Source: JAWLHU01 sp041690255
GTDB taxonomy: Bacteria; Bacillota; Sulfobacillia; Symbiobacteriales; Symbiobacteriaceae
Reading direction: 5' to 3'
Assembly: GCA_041690255.1 (NCBI GenBank)
Contig: JAWLHU010000016.1
Coordinates: forward strand, 1-64,000
DNA length: 64,000 nucleotides
The notes beneath the pieces were generated by a model. The model had not been told where the DNA came from. It saw only the letters and a program-made list of their open reading frames with translations, and made no database searches. Numbering within the stretch: position 1 is the first letter of the stretch; each line of letters begins with the position of its first letter. Positions 1 to 9,116 of this stretch are shown here, one piece after another. The translations under genes and the position numbers were made by a program.

Positions 1-477
1 GCGACGGGGACCCAAGCCCGCCAAGGGCATGATGGGCAAGTGGCGGTACCGGTACATCTGGAATCTCGATGCTTACCTGTGCCCAGGCGACCACCTGCTA
101 CCTATACGACGACCAACCGGGACGGTTACCGCGAGTACAAGTCGAACCCAGCGGTTTGTGCAACGTGCCCACTGTTGGAGGTCTGCACGCAGTCCAAGAA
201 CCAGCAGAAGGTGATGTTGCGGCACATCTGGCAGGATGACAAGGACCAGGTACACCGGCAAGACAAGCAGGAGTTCGGGCAGTACCTGATCCAGCGGCGG
301 CGCGAGAACGTCGAGCGCAGCTTCGCCGACAGCAAGGAGCTGCACGGACTACGGTACGCCCGATTCCGTGGTCGCAAAAAGGTAGAGCGGCAGTCCCTGC
401 TGTCTGCTACCGCCCAGAATTTCAAGAAGCTGGCTCTACTATTGAGCCAGTCGGCCGGTCGCGCCCAAGCGGCGTAA
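1..477 (+). pseudogene. IS1182-family transposase, C-terminal part, frameshifted
   Basis: The window opens inside a transposase gene. The reading frame through position 62 gives the stretch NLDAYLCPGDHLL and then must shift near 95-115 into the frame that continues TYTTTNRDGYREYKSNP. That frame carries a Cys pair (CATCPLLEVC), RENVERSFADSKELHGLRYAR and a terminal NFKKLALLLSQ, which is the classic C-terminal third of IS1182/DUF1182-type transposases. The 5' part lies outside the window, so the full state of the element is unknown. The frame change means this copy cannot make a normal protein unless the shift is programmed, which is not known for this family. Confidence 0.85.
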
Positions 478-954
478 AGCAAACAAGAATAACGCCCGGG
501 AAGGGCAACACCTCTGGCCAAACGGAGAATTCCAGTGGCCAGGGCAGGGGTGTTTCCTACAATTTGTAAAGAAACAGCCCCCTGTGTCCGCTATGCGGAC
601 TCCAGGGGGCCATTTTGTCAGTAGCCTGAGGGCGGGGAATATCCCCGGCCTCCCATCGTAGGTGTCACTGGCGGGTGAAAAATGGCTCCTCGCCAAGTTC
701 CGTGCACATGCGAAATGGCCATCTAGAGCAACGGAAACCATCAGGTGAGGTTTAGCTAGCCTTCCTCTCGGGACCGGTCGTTTGGCGTACCAGACCTGCA
801 TCCAGTACTTCTGCTGGATGCAGGCTCGTCTCATTACTTCGGCCGATGTTCTGTTCCTTCCAGCAGACGCACGGCCTGAACGCAGGGGCCCCGGTAATCC
901 TGGTGCAGCCTGATCAGCAGAAAAGGACTCGGGCGCCCGGGCCCTTTCTCTCGC
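478..954. other. intergenic region with three inverted repeats
   Basis: No convincing gene is seen. The stretch holds an interrupted inverted repeat at 507-554 (AACACC and CTGGCC arms), a terminator hairpin at 577-616 and a perfect 11-bp stem at 795-824 (CCTGCATCCAG with an 8-nt loop). The first two lie just downstream of the transposase and may belong to the end of the insertion sequence or stop its transcript. Confidence 0.5.
577..616 (+). terminator. Rho-independent terminator
   Basis: The arms GCCCCCTG and CAGGGGGC enclose a second stem GTCCGC/GCGGAC, followed by CATTTTG. It lies downstream of the transposase remnant. Confidence 0.7.
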
Positions 955-2856
955 CTAATTGACGCCGCGAACTGGCTCAGGCATCAGCCCGAACACGTGG
1001 TGGTAAGCGGGCAAGCCACGCCTGATCTCAACCGGCCCTTCCCACATGGTGACAACCGAGTACGAGGTGGGTCCTCCCGAACCCGCAGCGCTGCCCGCCC
1101 CCGCGCCGCCCGACGAAAGGATCTTCCGCTCGCCGTACCGGCACCACAGGATTCTGCCGTCATGTGTGAAGGCGTACAGAACGCCATCTTCCGCGGCTAC
1201 GACGTCCCGGAACCCGTTCCAGCCAATCGCGATCGGCTCCCAGGGCTGCCATTCGCGCGTGCCGGTCTTGTAGCCGAGATGCTTCCGGCGCAGCAGTTCC
1301 CCGTCCTCGCGGATCGCGTAAATCAGTCCGTCGCCGCCGGAAAAGACCCTGGCGAAGCCTGTCCAGCCTTCGTCGACCGGGATCTGCTGGGTCCAGGCGG
1401 AGGCTGAACCGTCGCCTCTTGCGGCGCCGTGGTGCCGGTACCAGATCACTTCGCCGGAAGGCCTGACTCCGTAGATCACATAGTTGCCGGTCGAGAAGAT
1501 GAACGTGAAGCCCTGCCAGCCAGTCCCTACCTGCACAGGTCCGCGAAGGCGCGGAGAACCGTCCCAGTGTCCGTCATGTCCGTACCACCACAATATGCCG
1601 TCGGGGCGCATGGCATAGAGCCCCGGGCCGCCCCCGGATAGGACCTTGACATATTCGCTCCAGTTGTCATCGGTATCGAGCCGCACGGGACCCTGCCAGT
1701 TTATCCACCCGCCCGGACGGCTCGACTCTTCGTTGCGGTACCAGTGGAGATCGCCATTGTGTGCAACGACGTAGAGAACAGCCGGTGGGAATACCTCTAC
1801 GGTAGGGAAGATGCCGATGAACTGCTTCCTGACCGATCCGGTGTCGGCGACGTGCTGCAGCAACTCGGCTAGTTCATACAACATATCGACCCCGGCGTCG
1901 GTCTCGGCCTGAACCTCCAGAGGAGGCGCTCCGATGTCGTGTGGATAGAACGTACACAGAACGTTGTCGCTTTCCATGAGGATGTCGAAGGGGTCGCCGC
2001 CCTTCCGCTCACCGCTCATCCAGTTCTGGAGGTCGAACGACCACTTGCAGACACGGTTGGCCGGGTACTTTGTGGCGGCAATCGGGAAGGCGCGGATATG
2101 CCACTTGATCTGTTCCGTAATGCTCTGCGGCGTCCCCAGGACCCCGTCCTGGTATTTATTAAAGCCGGGTCGGACCGAAACAGCGGCAAGGTGGCGTGCG
2201 ATCCGCCCCGGATCATCGTCCAGGCGCCCGCGCTGGCCCATCTGCACCACCTGTTCCCGTGCTGCCAGCCAGGTGAGGAGAGCCACCTGGTAGACCGGGA
2301 GGGTTGGCAGGTTCTTGAAGCGCATGGGCACCATCTCTTTCACCTGGTGCGTTTCCCCGGTGAGCGGGTTGCTGACCTTCTTCACCACCACATCCGCCCA
2401 GCGCCAGATGTCATAGTCGTTGCGGAGGAACTTGTCCAGCGTGATCCCGGAGTCATTGGCGATGCGTACAGCCGTCTCCACATCCAGGGACGGCGAGAGC
2501 AGTGCCAGATTCTCTGAGCGGACCTCGTCGAGATAGTCCATCAGGTCACGGAGCGTCTGCCGGTTCGTTTCAGCCGCCGCCTGCCCGACAAGCTGGTTTA
2601 GCCGCGCGTTGAGCTCTTCCAGGAATACCTTGTTCGCTTCGATTTGCCTCTGCATCGCCTGCAGGGCGTCAGCCAGGGAGGCTTCGCTCTCCATCCAGCC
2701 GACCACTTCCATGACGAAAGCCACAGCCTTGATGGCGAGAGCGATTTTCGCTCCGTACGGGCCGGAAGCAGCCAGTGCGGCGGTCGCTGTGTCCAGGACG
2801 GAAGAATCCATTTCGTCGCCATTTACTGTCAACCTGGTATTGTCGTCATCTGGCAT
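955..2856 (-). CDS. helical-domain protein with C-terminal tachylectin-2-like propeller
   Basis: This 633-residue protein starts at an ATG preceded by GGAGGAG at good spacing. The first 130 residues are strongly helical: a hydrophobic alanine-rich stretch near residues 28-55 is followed by an amphipathic, coiled-coil-like segment (ALQAMQRQIEANK, EELNARLNQL). The last ~280 residues contain five similar blades, each with a G-[DEI]-[LIV]-x-W-Y motif (GDLHWYRN, GILWWYGH, GEVIWYRH, GELLRRKH, GRILWCRY) followed by a G-W/F turn. Five blades of this kind match the tachylectin-2 propeller, a GlcNAc/GalNAc-binding lectin fold. No signal peptide is seen. The domain order resembles pore-forming or insecticidal proteins with a lectin tail, but a toxin role is inference. 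It has no operon partner. Confidence 0.75.
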   Translation of the reverse strand: MPDDDNTRLTVNGDEMDSSVLDTATAALAASGPYGAKIALAIKAVAFVMEVVGWMESEASLADALQAMQRQIEANKVFLEELNARLNQLVGQAAAETNRQTLRDLMDYLDEVRSENLALLSPSLDVETAVRIANDSGITLDKFLRNDYDIWRWADVVVKKVSNPLTGETHQVKEMVPMRFKNLPTLPVYQVALLTWLAAREQVVQMGQRGRLDDDPGRIARHLAAVSVRPGFNKYQDGVLGTPQSITEQIKWHIRAFPIAATKYPANRVCKWSFDLQNWMSGERKGGDPFDILMESDNVLCTFYPHDIGAPPLEVQAETDAGVDMLYELAELLQHVADTGSVRKQFIGIFPTVEVFPPAVLYVVAHNGDLHWYRNEESSRPGGWINWQGPVRLDTDDNWSEYVKVLSGGGPGLYAMRPDGILWWYGHDGHWDGSPRLRGPVQVGTGWQGFTFIFSTGNYVIYGVRPSGEVIWYRHHGAARGDGSASAWTQQIPVDEGWTGFARVFSGGDGLIYAIREDGELLRRKHLGYKTGTREWQPWEPIAIGWNGFRDVVAAEDGVLYAFTHDGRILWCRYGERKILSSGGAGAGSAAGSGGPTSYSVVTMWEGPVEIRRGLPAYHHVFGLMPEPVRGVN

Positions 2857-3061
2857 GGGAACTCCTCCTCAGCCTTTGGAGTCTTAGTGTGAGCCGGCTA
2901 ATAGGATTTCCTTCGCCACGGGCCGCTAGCCCAGAGAACCGGCGAGCCGAGGGTGCCGGGGGTGTGTTGCAGTGAGGCATCCCCATCCCGACGCAGAGGC
3001 CGCCCGTTTGCATCACGAGGGGGTCCTACGATGGGCGGGTCGCCTAGGAAGGAGTGTTTGA

Positions 3062-3413
3062 ATGAAAAGATGGACCGGCGTGCTCAACCAGGCCCTGCAC
3101 AACGACGGTATCACCGGCCCCAGTCTGAAGGCCGGCTACGATCTCAGGCCCAGCGGCATGGGCGGAGAGTTCGGCGAGGGATTCCTGGAGTTCTCCGGCA
3201 TCCTCACCGATGAAGCACTTGCCACTCTGGCCGGGCTATGTCCGGAGTCCCCCCGGCCAGGTCTGGCCATGGTACGAGTTGTTCCTCCTGGATGGACAAG
3301 AGTTGCTGCTCCACGCCATGGAGTGGGGTGAGACCGTTCATGTCGGGCTTAGCGACGAAGATATGGCCGTGCTAGGACGAGACCCAGTCATCGTCCGGGC
3401 GTTGGAGCGATAA
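3062..3413 (+). pseudogene. small unknown protein, frameshifted
   Basis: An ATG with an AAGGAG site starts a frame (MKRWTGVLNQALHNDG...) that reads sensibly to about 3250. The continuation (WYELFLLDGQELLLHAMEWGE...DPVIVRALER) is in another frame and ends at 3413, just before a strong terminator. Joined, the product would be about 117 residues. I do not recognise the family. The simplest reading is one single-base frameshift around 3245-3265. A sequencing error cannot be excluded. Confidence 0.6.
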
Positions 3414-3418
3414 GCGTC

Positions 3419-3458
3419 AGAACACCCCCACCGTCACTAACGACGGCAGGGGTGTTCT
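3419..3458. terminator. hairpin terminator
   Basis: The arms AGAACACCCC and GGGGTGTTCT enclose an inner CCGTC/GACGG stem. It sits 6 bases after the stop of the broken small gene and just before the short gene on the opposite strand, so it could stop both. Confidence 0.8.
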
Positions 3459-3463
3459 CCTGC

Positions 3464-3622
3464 TTACCGGGCGATCAGCTCCCAGGTCTCCTTCATCTCC
3501 AGCAGCGCCGGCGGATGGATGAAGCGGACTGTGATCTCCTCGGCCGCTCGCATCTCCGGGGATGCCTGGTCAGCGAATGAGTAGCTGACGCCGTATTTGT
3601 CATCGCCACCCGGGCCGATCAC
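3464..3622 (-). CDS. short unknown protein or gene remnant
   Basis: An open frame of 52 codons starts at a GTG that follows an in-frame TAG by one codon. It reads MIGPGGDDKYGVSYSFADQ, then an acidic/helical tail ending in ELIAR. Its composition looks coding, and it converges on the terminator at 3419-3458. There is no clear ribosome binding site, so it may be the C-terminal remnant of a longer gene. No family is recognised. Confidence 0.35.
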   Translation of the reverse strand: MIGPGGDDKYGVSYSFADQASPEMRAAEEITVRFIHPPALLEMKETWELIAR

Positions 3623-3793
3623 TTTCTAGACGAATGTCCCCCGCTCCGGGAACGGGCCTACCGCCAACCGCCCACACGCTTTCGGGGAGTGCGAAATCCC
3701 CTTCGCACGTCCAACATACTTCCAAAGCGCCAGAAAAATGAGCCGAACGGTACATGTCCTTAGTCTACGTTATCGCTTTTTGACAGGAGTATC

Positions 3794-6493
3794 ATGAAAC
3801 ATGATTTGAATGTGAACGGAGGGATCACAGTGTCTGCACCCGCATCTCACTTGTTAGCGCCGGACCAGATTGCAGCGGAGCTCAAGACGACCCTGACCAC
3901 AGGACTGACCGGGCCCGAAGCCGCCGAACGCCTTGCCAGGTACGGTCCCAATCAGCTTGTCGAGGAGAAGAAGCGAAGCATCTTCGCGGCCCTCGCGGAG
4001 CAGTTCAGCGACTTCCTCGTGATCATCCTCCTCGTCGCTGCTGTCCTCTCCTTTGTCCTCGGCGAAGTGCTCGACGGCAGCGCCATCATGGCCATTGTCA
4101 TTCTGAATGCGATACTCGGTGTCGTGCAGGAGTTCAAGGCCGACCAGGCGCTGGCCAACCTGAAGAAGCTGACGGCGCCGAAGTGCCGGGTCCTGCGGGA
4201 TGGCGAGGCGGTCGAGATCGACAGCCGCAGCCTCGTCCCCGGCGACGTGGTCCTCCTGGACGCCGGCGACCCGGTCCCCGCCGACCTGCGACTGACCCAG
4301 TCGGTCATGCTGAAGATCGACGAGTCGCTGTTGACGGGAGAGTCGGTCCCGGTTGAGAAGGACTGCACCAAGATCCTGCCCGAGCAGACCCCCATGGCCG
4401 ATCGGGTCAACCTGGCCTTCATGTCGACCTGGGTCACCTTTGGCCACGGGCAGGGTGTCGTGACCGGTACCGGCATGCAGACAGAGGTCGGCCGGATCGC
4501 CGGCAAGCTGCAGGAGGAGGAGGCGGAGGCCACCCCGCTCCAGCAGCGCCTCTCGCTCTTCGGCAAGCAGTTGGGCGTGGTCATGCTGATCGTCTGCGCC
4601 GTTGTGGGCATTCTCGGCCTCTGGCGCGGCATGGGCTGGCTGCACGTGATCATGGTCGCCGTCTCCCTGGCGGTCGCTACGATCCCGGAGGGGCTGCCGG
4701 CCGTCGTGACGATCGTCCTGGCCATGGGCACCAAGCGGATGGCGGAGCGGAACGCCGTCATCCGCCGCCTTTCGGCCGTGGAGACCTTGGGCTCCGCCAC
4801 CGTGATCTGCAGCGACAAGACCGGCACCCTGACCCAGAACAAGATGACCGTCACCCGGATCTGGACGCCCGAGGGCTGGGTGGAGCCCGGTGGACCGGCC
4901 AGCATAACCACGCCGCACGGCTTCCTCCTCGCGGCCAGTTCCCTCTGCAACGACGCCAGCCTCTCGGGCGAGCCCGGCAACTTCTCCTCCCTGGGCGACC
5001 CGACCGAGACCGCCCTGGTGATCGCTGCCGCCAACGCCGGCCTGGACAAGCGGGACCTGGAGAAGGAGCTGCCCAGGCTGGGTGAGGTCCCCTTCTCCTC
5101 CGAGCGGAAGCGGATGACCACCTTCCATGCCCTGACGGCAGAGGGGGTCACCGGCATCGTCAAGGGGGCGCCGGATCTCATTTTGGCCCGCTGCAACCGC
5201 ATCCGCAAAGATGGGGCTGTCGCTGCCATCAGCGAGGGTGACCGGGCGAGCATTGAGGCCGCCAACCACGAGATGGCGCACGACGGGATTCGCGTCCTGG
5301 CCGTCGCCCTGACCGATCCGCACAGCCACGTGGGCACCGAGGCGGAACGGTTGGAGCAGGACCTGCTCTTCGTCGGCCTGATCGGCATGACGGACCCGCC
5401 CCGGGTCGAGACGGCCCCGGCTGTTGCCATGGCCACCAGGGCAGGCATTCGCTCGATCATGATCACCGGTGACCACCTGGATACTGCCGTGGCCATTGGC
5501 AAGTCGGTCGGCATTGCCACCGAGCAGTCTACGGCTTACAGCGGCGCTCAGCTAGACCAGATGTCCGACGCGGACCTGGACAAGGCGGTCCAGAAGGCCG
5601 CTGTGTTCGCCCGGGTCTCCCCGGAGCACAAGCTGCGGATTGTCGAGTCCCTGCGGCGGCTGGGGGAGATCGTCGCCATGACCGGTGACGGCGTAAACGA
5701 TGCCCCGGCCCTGAAGCGGGCGGACATTGGCGTCGCCATGGGCCTCAGCGGCACCGGCGTGGCCAAGGGGGCCGCCGACATGGTCCTCATGGATGACAAC
5801 TTCGCCACCATCGTCCACGCGATCGAGGAAGGGCGCACGATCTACGCCAACATCCAGAAGTTCGCCTTCTTCCTGCTCTCCGCCAACCTGGCCGAGCTGC
5901 TGATCATGACCGTCGCCATTATGGCCGGCATGCCGCTGCCGCTGGAGCCGATCCACCTGCTCTGGATCAACCTGATCACCGACTCGCTGCCCGCCATCGC
6001 CCTGGGCATGGAGGCGACGGAGCCCGGGATCATGCTGCGCCGGCCGCGCGACCCCAAGGAGAACGTGATCACCAGGCAGATGATGATCCTCATGATCACC
6101 CAGGGCGTCCTGCTGACCGCCGCTGTCCTCGGGGCCCACGCCCTCGGCATGTCCAAGGATCCTGCGAACGCCGCCGGCATGGGCGCCACCTACGCCTTCG
6201 CCACACTGACCCTGGCCGAGCTCTTCTGGGCCCATGGCTGCCGCAATATCGCCAAGCCCGCCTGGTCGATCGGCTTCTTTGCGAACAAGATGGCCTGGAT
6301 CGCCTCGGGTGTCGGTGTCCTCCTCCTGGTGGTCGTCATGTCCGTCCCCGCCCTGGAGGTCGTCTTCCAGCTGCATGAGGTCCACACCACCGACTGGATC
6401 TGGATCGTCCTCTTCTCCCTGGGCGTCACCCTGCTCATGGAGCCGGTCAAGGCGCTCGTCGCCCGGATGATGGAACCCGCACGCCGCGCCTAA
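3794..6493 (+). CDS. calcium-type P-type cation ATPase
   Basis: The 899-residue product is a P2A-type (SERCA/PacL-like) ATPase that would export Ca2+ or a similar cation using ATP. Visible in order are the N-terminal cation-ATPase domain (about 20-95), the actuator motif TGES, the transmembrane PEGLPA motif that supplies ion ligands, the phosphorylation site CSDKTGT with Asp341, the hinge MTGDGVNDAPALK, and a C-terminal bundle of six membrane segments with NLITDSLPAIALG. The start ATG at 3794 follows ACAGGAGT; a later in-frame GTG at 3830 is less likely. The length is normal. The histidine kinase gene begins 16 bases after the stop, so the two are probably co-transcribed. Confidence 0.95.
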   Translation: MKHDLNVNGGITVSAPASHLLAPDQIAAELKTTLTTGLTGPEAAERLARYGPNQLVEEKKRSIFAALAEQFSDFLVIILLVAAVLSFVLGEVLDGSAIMAIVILNAILGVVQEFKADQALANLKKLTAPKCRVLRDGEAVEIDSRSLVPGDVVLLDAGDPVPADLRLTQSVMLKIDESLLTGESVPVEKDCTKILPEQTPMADRVNLAFMSTWVTFGHGQGVVTGTGMQTEVGRIAGKLQEEEAEATPLQQRLSLFGKQLGVVMLIVCAVVGILGLWRGMGWLHVIMVAVSLAVATIPEGLPAVVTIVLAMGTKRMAERNAVIRRLSAVETLGSATVICSDKTGTLTQNKMTVTRIWTPEGWVEPGGPASITTPHGFLLAASSLCNDASLSGEPGNFSSLGDPTETALVIAAANAGLDKRDLEKELPRLGEVPFSSERKRMTTFHALTAEGVTGIVKGAPDLILARCNRIRKDGAVAAISEGDRASIEAANHEMAHDGIRVLAVALTDPHSHVGTEAERLEQDLLFVGLIGMTDPPRVETAPAVAMATRAGIRSIMITGDHLDTAVAIGKSVGIATEQSTAYSGAQLDQMSDADLDKAVQKAAVFARVSPEHKLRIVESLRRLGEIVAMTGDGVNDAPALKRADIGVAMGLSGTGVAKGAADMVLMDDNFATIVHAIEEGRTIYANIQKFAFFLLSANLAELLIMTVAIMAGMPLPLEPIHLLWINLITDSLPAIALGMEATEPGIMLRRPRDPKENVITRQMMILMITQGVLLTAAVLGAHALGMSKDPANAAGMGATYAFATLTLAELFWAHGCRNIAKPAWSIGFFANKMAWIASGVGVLLLVVVMSVPALEVVFQLHEVHTTDWIWIVLFSLGVTLLMEPVKALVARMMEPARRA

Positions 6494-6509
6494 AGGGGGG
6501 TGCTCGACC

Positions 6510-8255
6510 ATGTGGCGCTCCGCAATCCTGCAGATGGCCGAGAAGAGCTTGCTGGACGAAAAGGCCGCCAAGTTGATGGGCCTCGCCCGGGTGCTTGAGC
6601 AGTTGCTGGGCGATGGGTTTCAGACCTGGCTCACCCTCGCCGGTGCGCCGTCGGACGCCACGGGCGTGGAACGGGTCCGCGCTCTGAACCTGGCCCTCAC
6701 CCCCATGGCAGGCGGGCTGGCTGAGGCCTTCCCGGGCGTGGGCCTGGGCTACTTCGACGCGGCCACAAGGCAAGTGGTCACCTACTGCCCCGACCGGGTG
6801 CTCGGACACCTGGTCGGGGTGGAACCCCCGCCGGACCACCTGGGCTGGACCGCCATGAAGGAGCGGGTCGGCAAGGTTGCGATCGGCTCCATGGTGCGGG
6901 GCGATGCCCTGAACTGCGTCCATCCGATCATCCGGCGGGATGAGGTGATCGGCTTCACCTTCGCCAGCGAATCGCTGGAGGACATCTACCGCCAGCTCCA
7001 GGTGGTCACCCCCCGGGGTGCGCAGCCGGCGGCTGAGTACTCGTCCCCGCTGGGTCTCTCCTCCTTCACCGTCTTCGCCTGTACCGCGGCTGTCACCGCC
7101 GACCAGTTGCGGGAGCGGCTTCTCACGGTAGCCCCGTCCGCCGCCCTGCCGCAGGACGAGGTCCGCCACCTCGTGCACCAGCTCCAGCAGGTGGATCGCT
7201 ACGCCAGGCTCTACCTTCAGAACATGAAGACCGCCGTTCTCCTGACGGCGGATGACGGACGGGTCACATTCTTCAACCGTCCCCTGGCCGAGCTGACCGC
7301 GGTGGACCCGGAGGGGGTGATGGGACTGCCCTGGCGGGATGCGCTCCTCCGGTTGGGCGTGCCCGAGGCCGACACCGAACCCCTCGATCAGGTAAACCAT
7401 GTCCCACGCTACGTCGACACCCGACTGCGCCGTGCGCAGGGTGAGGCGGTCCCGGTTGCGCTGATCGTCTCCCGGCTGCCGGGCGAGGATGGGCCCGCCC
7501 GAGGCCGCCTCTTTCTCTTTGAGGAGACCCGCCGCAGCACACAGGCCGGCGAGTATTACGTAAGGGCGGAGCGGCTGGCCCTGGCCGGGCAATTGGCCAC
7601 GGCGATCGCCCACGAGATCCGCAACCCGATCACGGTCGTGGCCGGCTCGGTCCAACTGATCCCCCAGCGGCTCCATGACGAGGAGTTCCTGCTCTCCTTC
7701 GCCCAGATTGCCGGGCAGGAGCTGGGCCGGGTCAACCGGATCATCCAGGGCATGCTGGGCTTCGCCCGCTACTCGGAACCGGACATGCAGCGGGTCGATC
7801 TCCGGGAGGTGATCGATCGGGCGATCGAGTTCTCCGGCTGGTACGCCGAGAAGAACGGGGTGCGGATCGAGACGGTGCTCTCCGGCCGCTTCAGCGTCGT
7901 CGCCGATGCCGGCCACCTGCAGCAGGCTCTGCTCAACCTGATCATGAACGGCGTGCAGGCCATGCCTGAGGGCGGCACCCTCACGGTGCGGCTGGACCAT
8001 CCGGCTCGCAGCCGCTTCGCGCGGATCCAGGTCGAGGACCAGGGGCACGGCATGGAGCCGGAACAGCTCAGCCAGGTCTGGGAGGTCTTCTACAGCACCA
8101 AACCGGGCGGCACAGGGCTGGGCCTGCCAGTGGTCCAGCGGATTATCGATGAGCATCGGGGCTATGTCGAGGTGGAATCGACACCGGGAAAGGGAACCTG
8201 CTTCACCATTCTCCTGCCGATCGTTTCCAACATGAAGATGCGGAGGGAAGGGTAA
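6510..8255 (+). CDS. soluble PAS-domain sensor histidine kinase (NtrB/AtoS-like)
   Basis: The product has 581 residues. The N-terminal ~235 residues have no membrane segment and match no family I know. A PAS-like region covers about 235-340. A HisKA domain with the phosphoacceptor motif AHEIRNP (His368) follows, then an HATPase domain with the N box (NLIMNGVQAM), G1 (DQGHGME) and G2 (GGTGLGLPVV). This layout is typical of kinases that drive sigma-54 activators. No response regulator lies beside it, so the partner must be elsewhere. It ends 200 bases before atoD, whose promoter looks sigma-54 dependent, which suggests but does not prove that it regulates the ato genes. Confidence 0.9.
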   Translation: MWRSAILQMAEKSLLDEKAAKLMGLARVLEQLLGDGFQTWLTLAGAPSDATGVERVRALNLALTPMAGGLAEAFPGVGLGYFDAATRQVVTYCPDRVLGHLVGVEPPPDHLGWTAMKERVGKVAIGSMVRGDALNCVHPIIRRDEVIGFTFASESLEDIYRQLQVVTPRGAQPAAEYSSPLGLSSFTVFACTAAVTADQLRERLLTVAPSAALPQDEVRHLVHQLQQVDRYARLYLQNMKTAVLLTADDGRVTFFNRPLAELTAVDPEGVMGLPWRDALLRLGVPEADTEPLDQVNHVPRYVDTRLRRAQGEAVPVALIVSRLPGEDGPARGRLFLFEETRRSTQAGEYYVRAERLALAGQLATAIAHEIRNPITVVAGSVQLIPQRLHDEEFLLSFAQIAGQELGRVNRIIQGMLGFARYSEPDMQRVDLREVIDRAIEFSGWYAEKNGVRIETVLSGRFSVVADAGHLQQALLNLIMNGVQAMPEGGTLTVRLDHPARSRFARIQVEDQGHGMEPEQLSQVWEVFYSTKPGGTGLGLPVVQRIIDEHRGYVEVESTPGKGTCFTILLPIVSNMKMRREG

Positions 8256-8261
8256 CCAGCA

Positions 8262-8310
8262 GAGGTGCGCAGATTCCTTCACAGGTGCGCAACGGCATTC
8301 GCACAATGTG
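8262..8310 (+). promoter_or_regulatory. possible enhancer (activator) sites upstream of atoD
   Basis: AGGTGCGCA occurs twice (from 8263 and 8283), 20 bp or two helical turns apart. The second copy also forms a dyad GTGCG-N10-CGCAC (8285-8304). The sites lie about 110-150 bp upstream of the expected transcription start, the usual place for sigma-54 activator binding. Function is inferred from position and symmetry only. Confidence 0.45.
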
Positions 8311-8388
8311 AACAGAAAGTGATAACCATTTTGAAAGCATTGGGCTATGGCAATAGACCGCAATCGGGTGGCAGACCGATTTGTTTGG

Positions 8389-8405
8389 TTGGCATGACTT
8401 ATGCA
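8389..8405 (+). promoter_or_regulatory. sigma-54 type -24/-12 promoter of the ato operon
   Basis: TTGGCATG-N4-ATGCA matches the RpoN consensus YTGGCACG-N4-TTGCW, with GG and GC exactly 12 bases apart. Transcription would start near 8417, giving a leader of about 40 bases before atoD. In Escherichia coli the ato genes are also sigma-54 controlled through AtoS/AtoC. Confidence 0.75.
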
Positions 8406-8455
8406 CCTTCTCTCCGATGGCGTCACAAGAAATGCATCCGTAAGGAGGCGTACCC

Positions 8456-9103
8456 ATGAACAAGGTAACCAGCTTGGATGCAGCCGTAAACCTGATCAAA
8501 GATGGCAGCTCCATCATGGTCGGCGGTTTTATGGCTGCAGGGACCCCGGAGCCAATCATGGATGCCCTGGTGGAGCGAGGCGTCAAGGATCTGACCATCA
8601 TCTGTAATGATGCCGGCTATCCGGACAAGGGCGTCGGCAAGTTGATCGCGAGGGGACAGGTGAAGCACCTGATCGCAACCCATATTGGCCTGAACCCGCT
8701 GGCCGGGAAGCTGATGACCAGTGGGGAGATGAAGGTCGACCTGATCCCGCAGGGCACCTTTGCGGAGCGGATCCGTTGCGGCGGCTTCGGCCTGGGCGGC
8801 TTCCTCACCCCGACCGGCGTCGGCACCATCGTGGCCGAGGGCAAGCAGGTGATCACGATCGATGGTCGCGACTACCTGCTCGAACTGCCGCTGAAGGCAG
8901 ACGTGGCCCTGCTGAAGGCCCACAAGGCCGATCCCAACGGCAACCTCGTCTATCGCCGCTCGACCCGGAACTTTAACGTCCCCATGGCCACCGCGGCCGA
9001 GACCGTGATCGCCCTGGTCGATGAGGTCGTCGAGACCGGCGCAATCGACCCCGATGAGGTCCACACCCCCGGGATCTTCGTAGACCACGTCGTGAAGGGA
9101 TAG
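8456..9103 (+). CDS. atoD: acetate/acetoacetate CoA-transferase, subunit A
   Basis: This 215-residue subunit of a 3-oxoacid CoA-transferase moves CoA between acetyl-CoA and acetoacetate or short-chain fatty acids in the cytoplasm. The CoA-transferase motif SIMVGGFMAAGTPEP near the start and the region GGFGLGGFLTPTGVGT are plain, and the length is that of AtoD. The ATG at 8456 follows AAGGAGG. atoA begins 13 bases after the stop, so the two subunits are made together. Confidence 0.95.
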   Translation: MNKVTSLDAAVNLIKDGSSIMVGGFMAAGTPEPIMDALVERGVKDLTIICNDAGYPDKGVGKLIARGQVKHLIATHIGLNPLAGKLMTSGEMKVDLIPQGTFAERIRCGGFGLGGFLTPTGVGTIVAEGKQVITIDGRDYLLELPLKADVALLKAHKADPNGNLVYRRSTRNFNVPMATAAETVIALVDEVVETGAIDPDEVHTPGIFVDHVVKG

Positions 9104-9116
9104 GAGGGAAGCACTC

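Noticed and set aside
3854..5520. Very long minus-strand open frames opposite the P-type ATPase gene
   Set aside because: They are shadows caused by high GC at third codon positions; the ATPase motifs on the plus strand are unambiguous.
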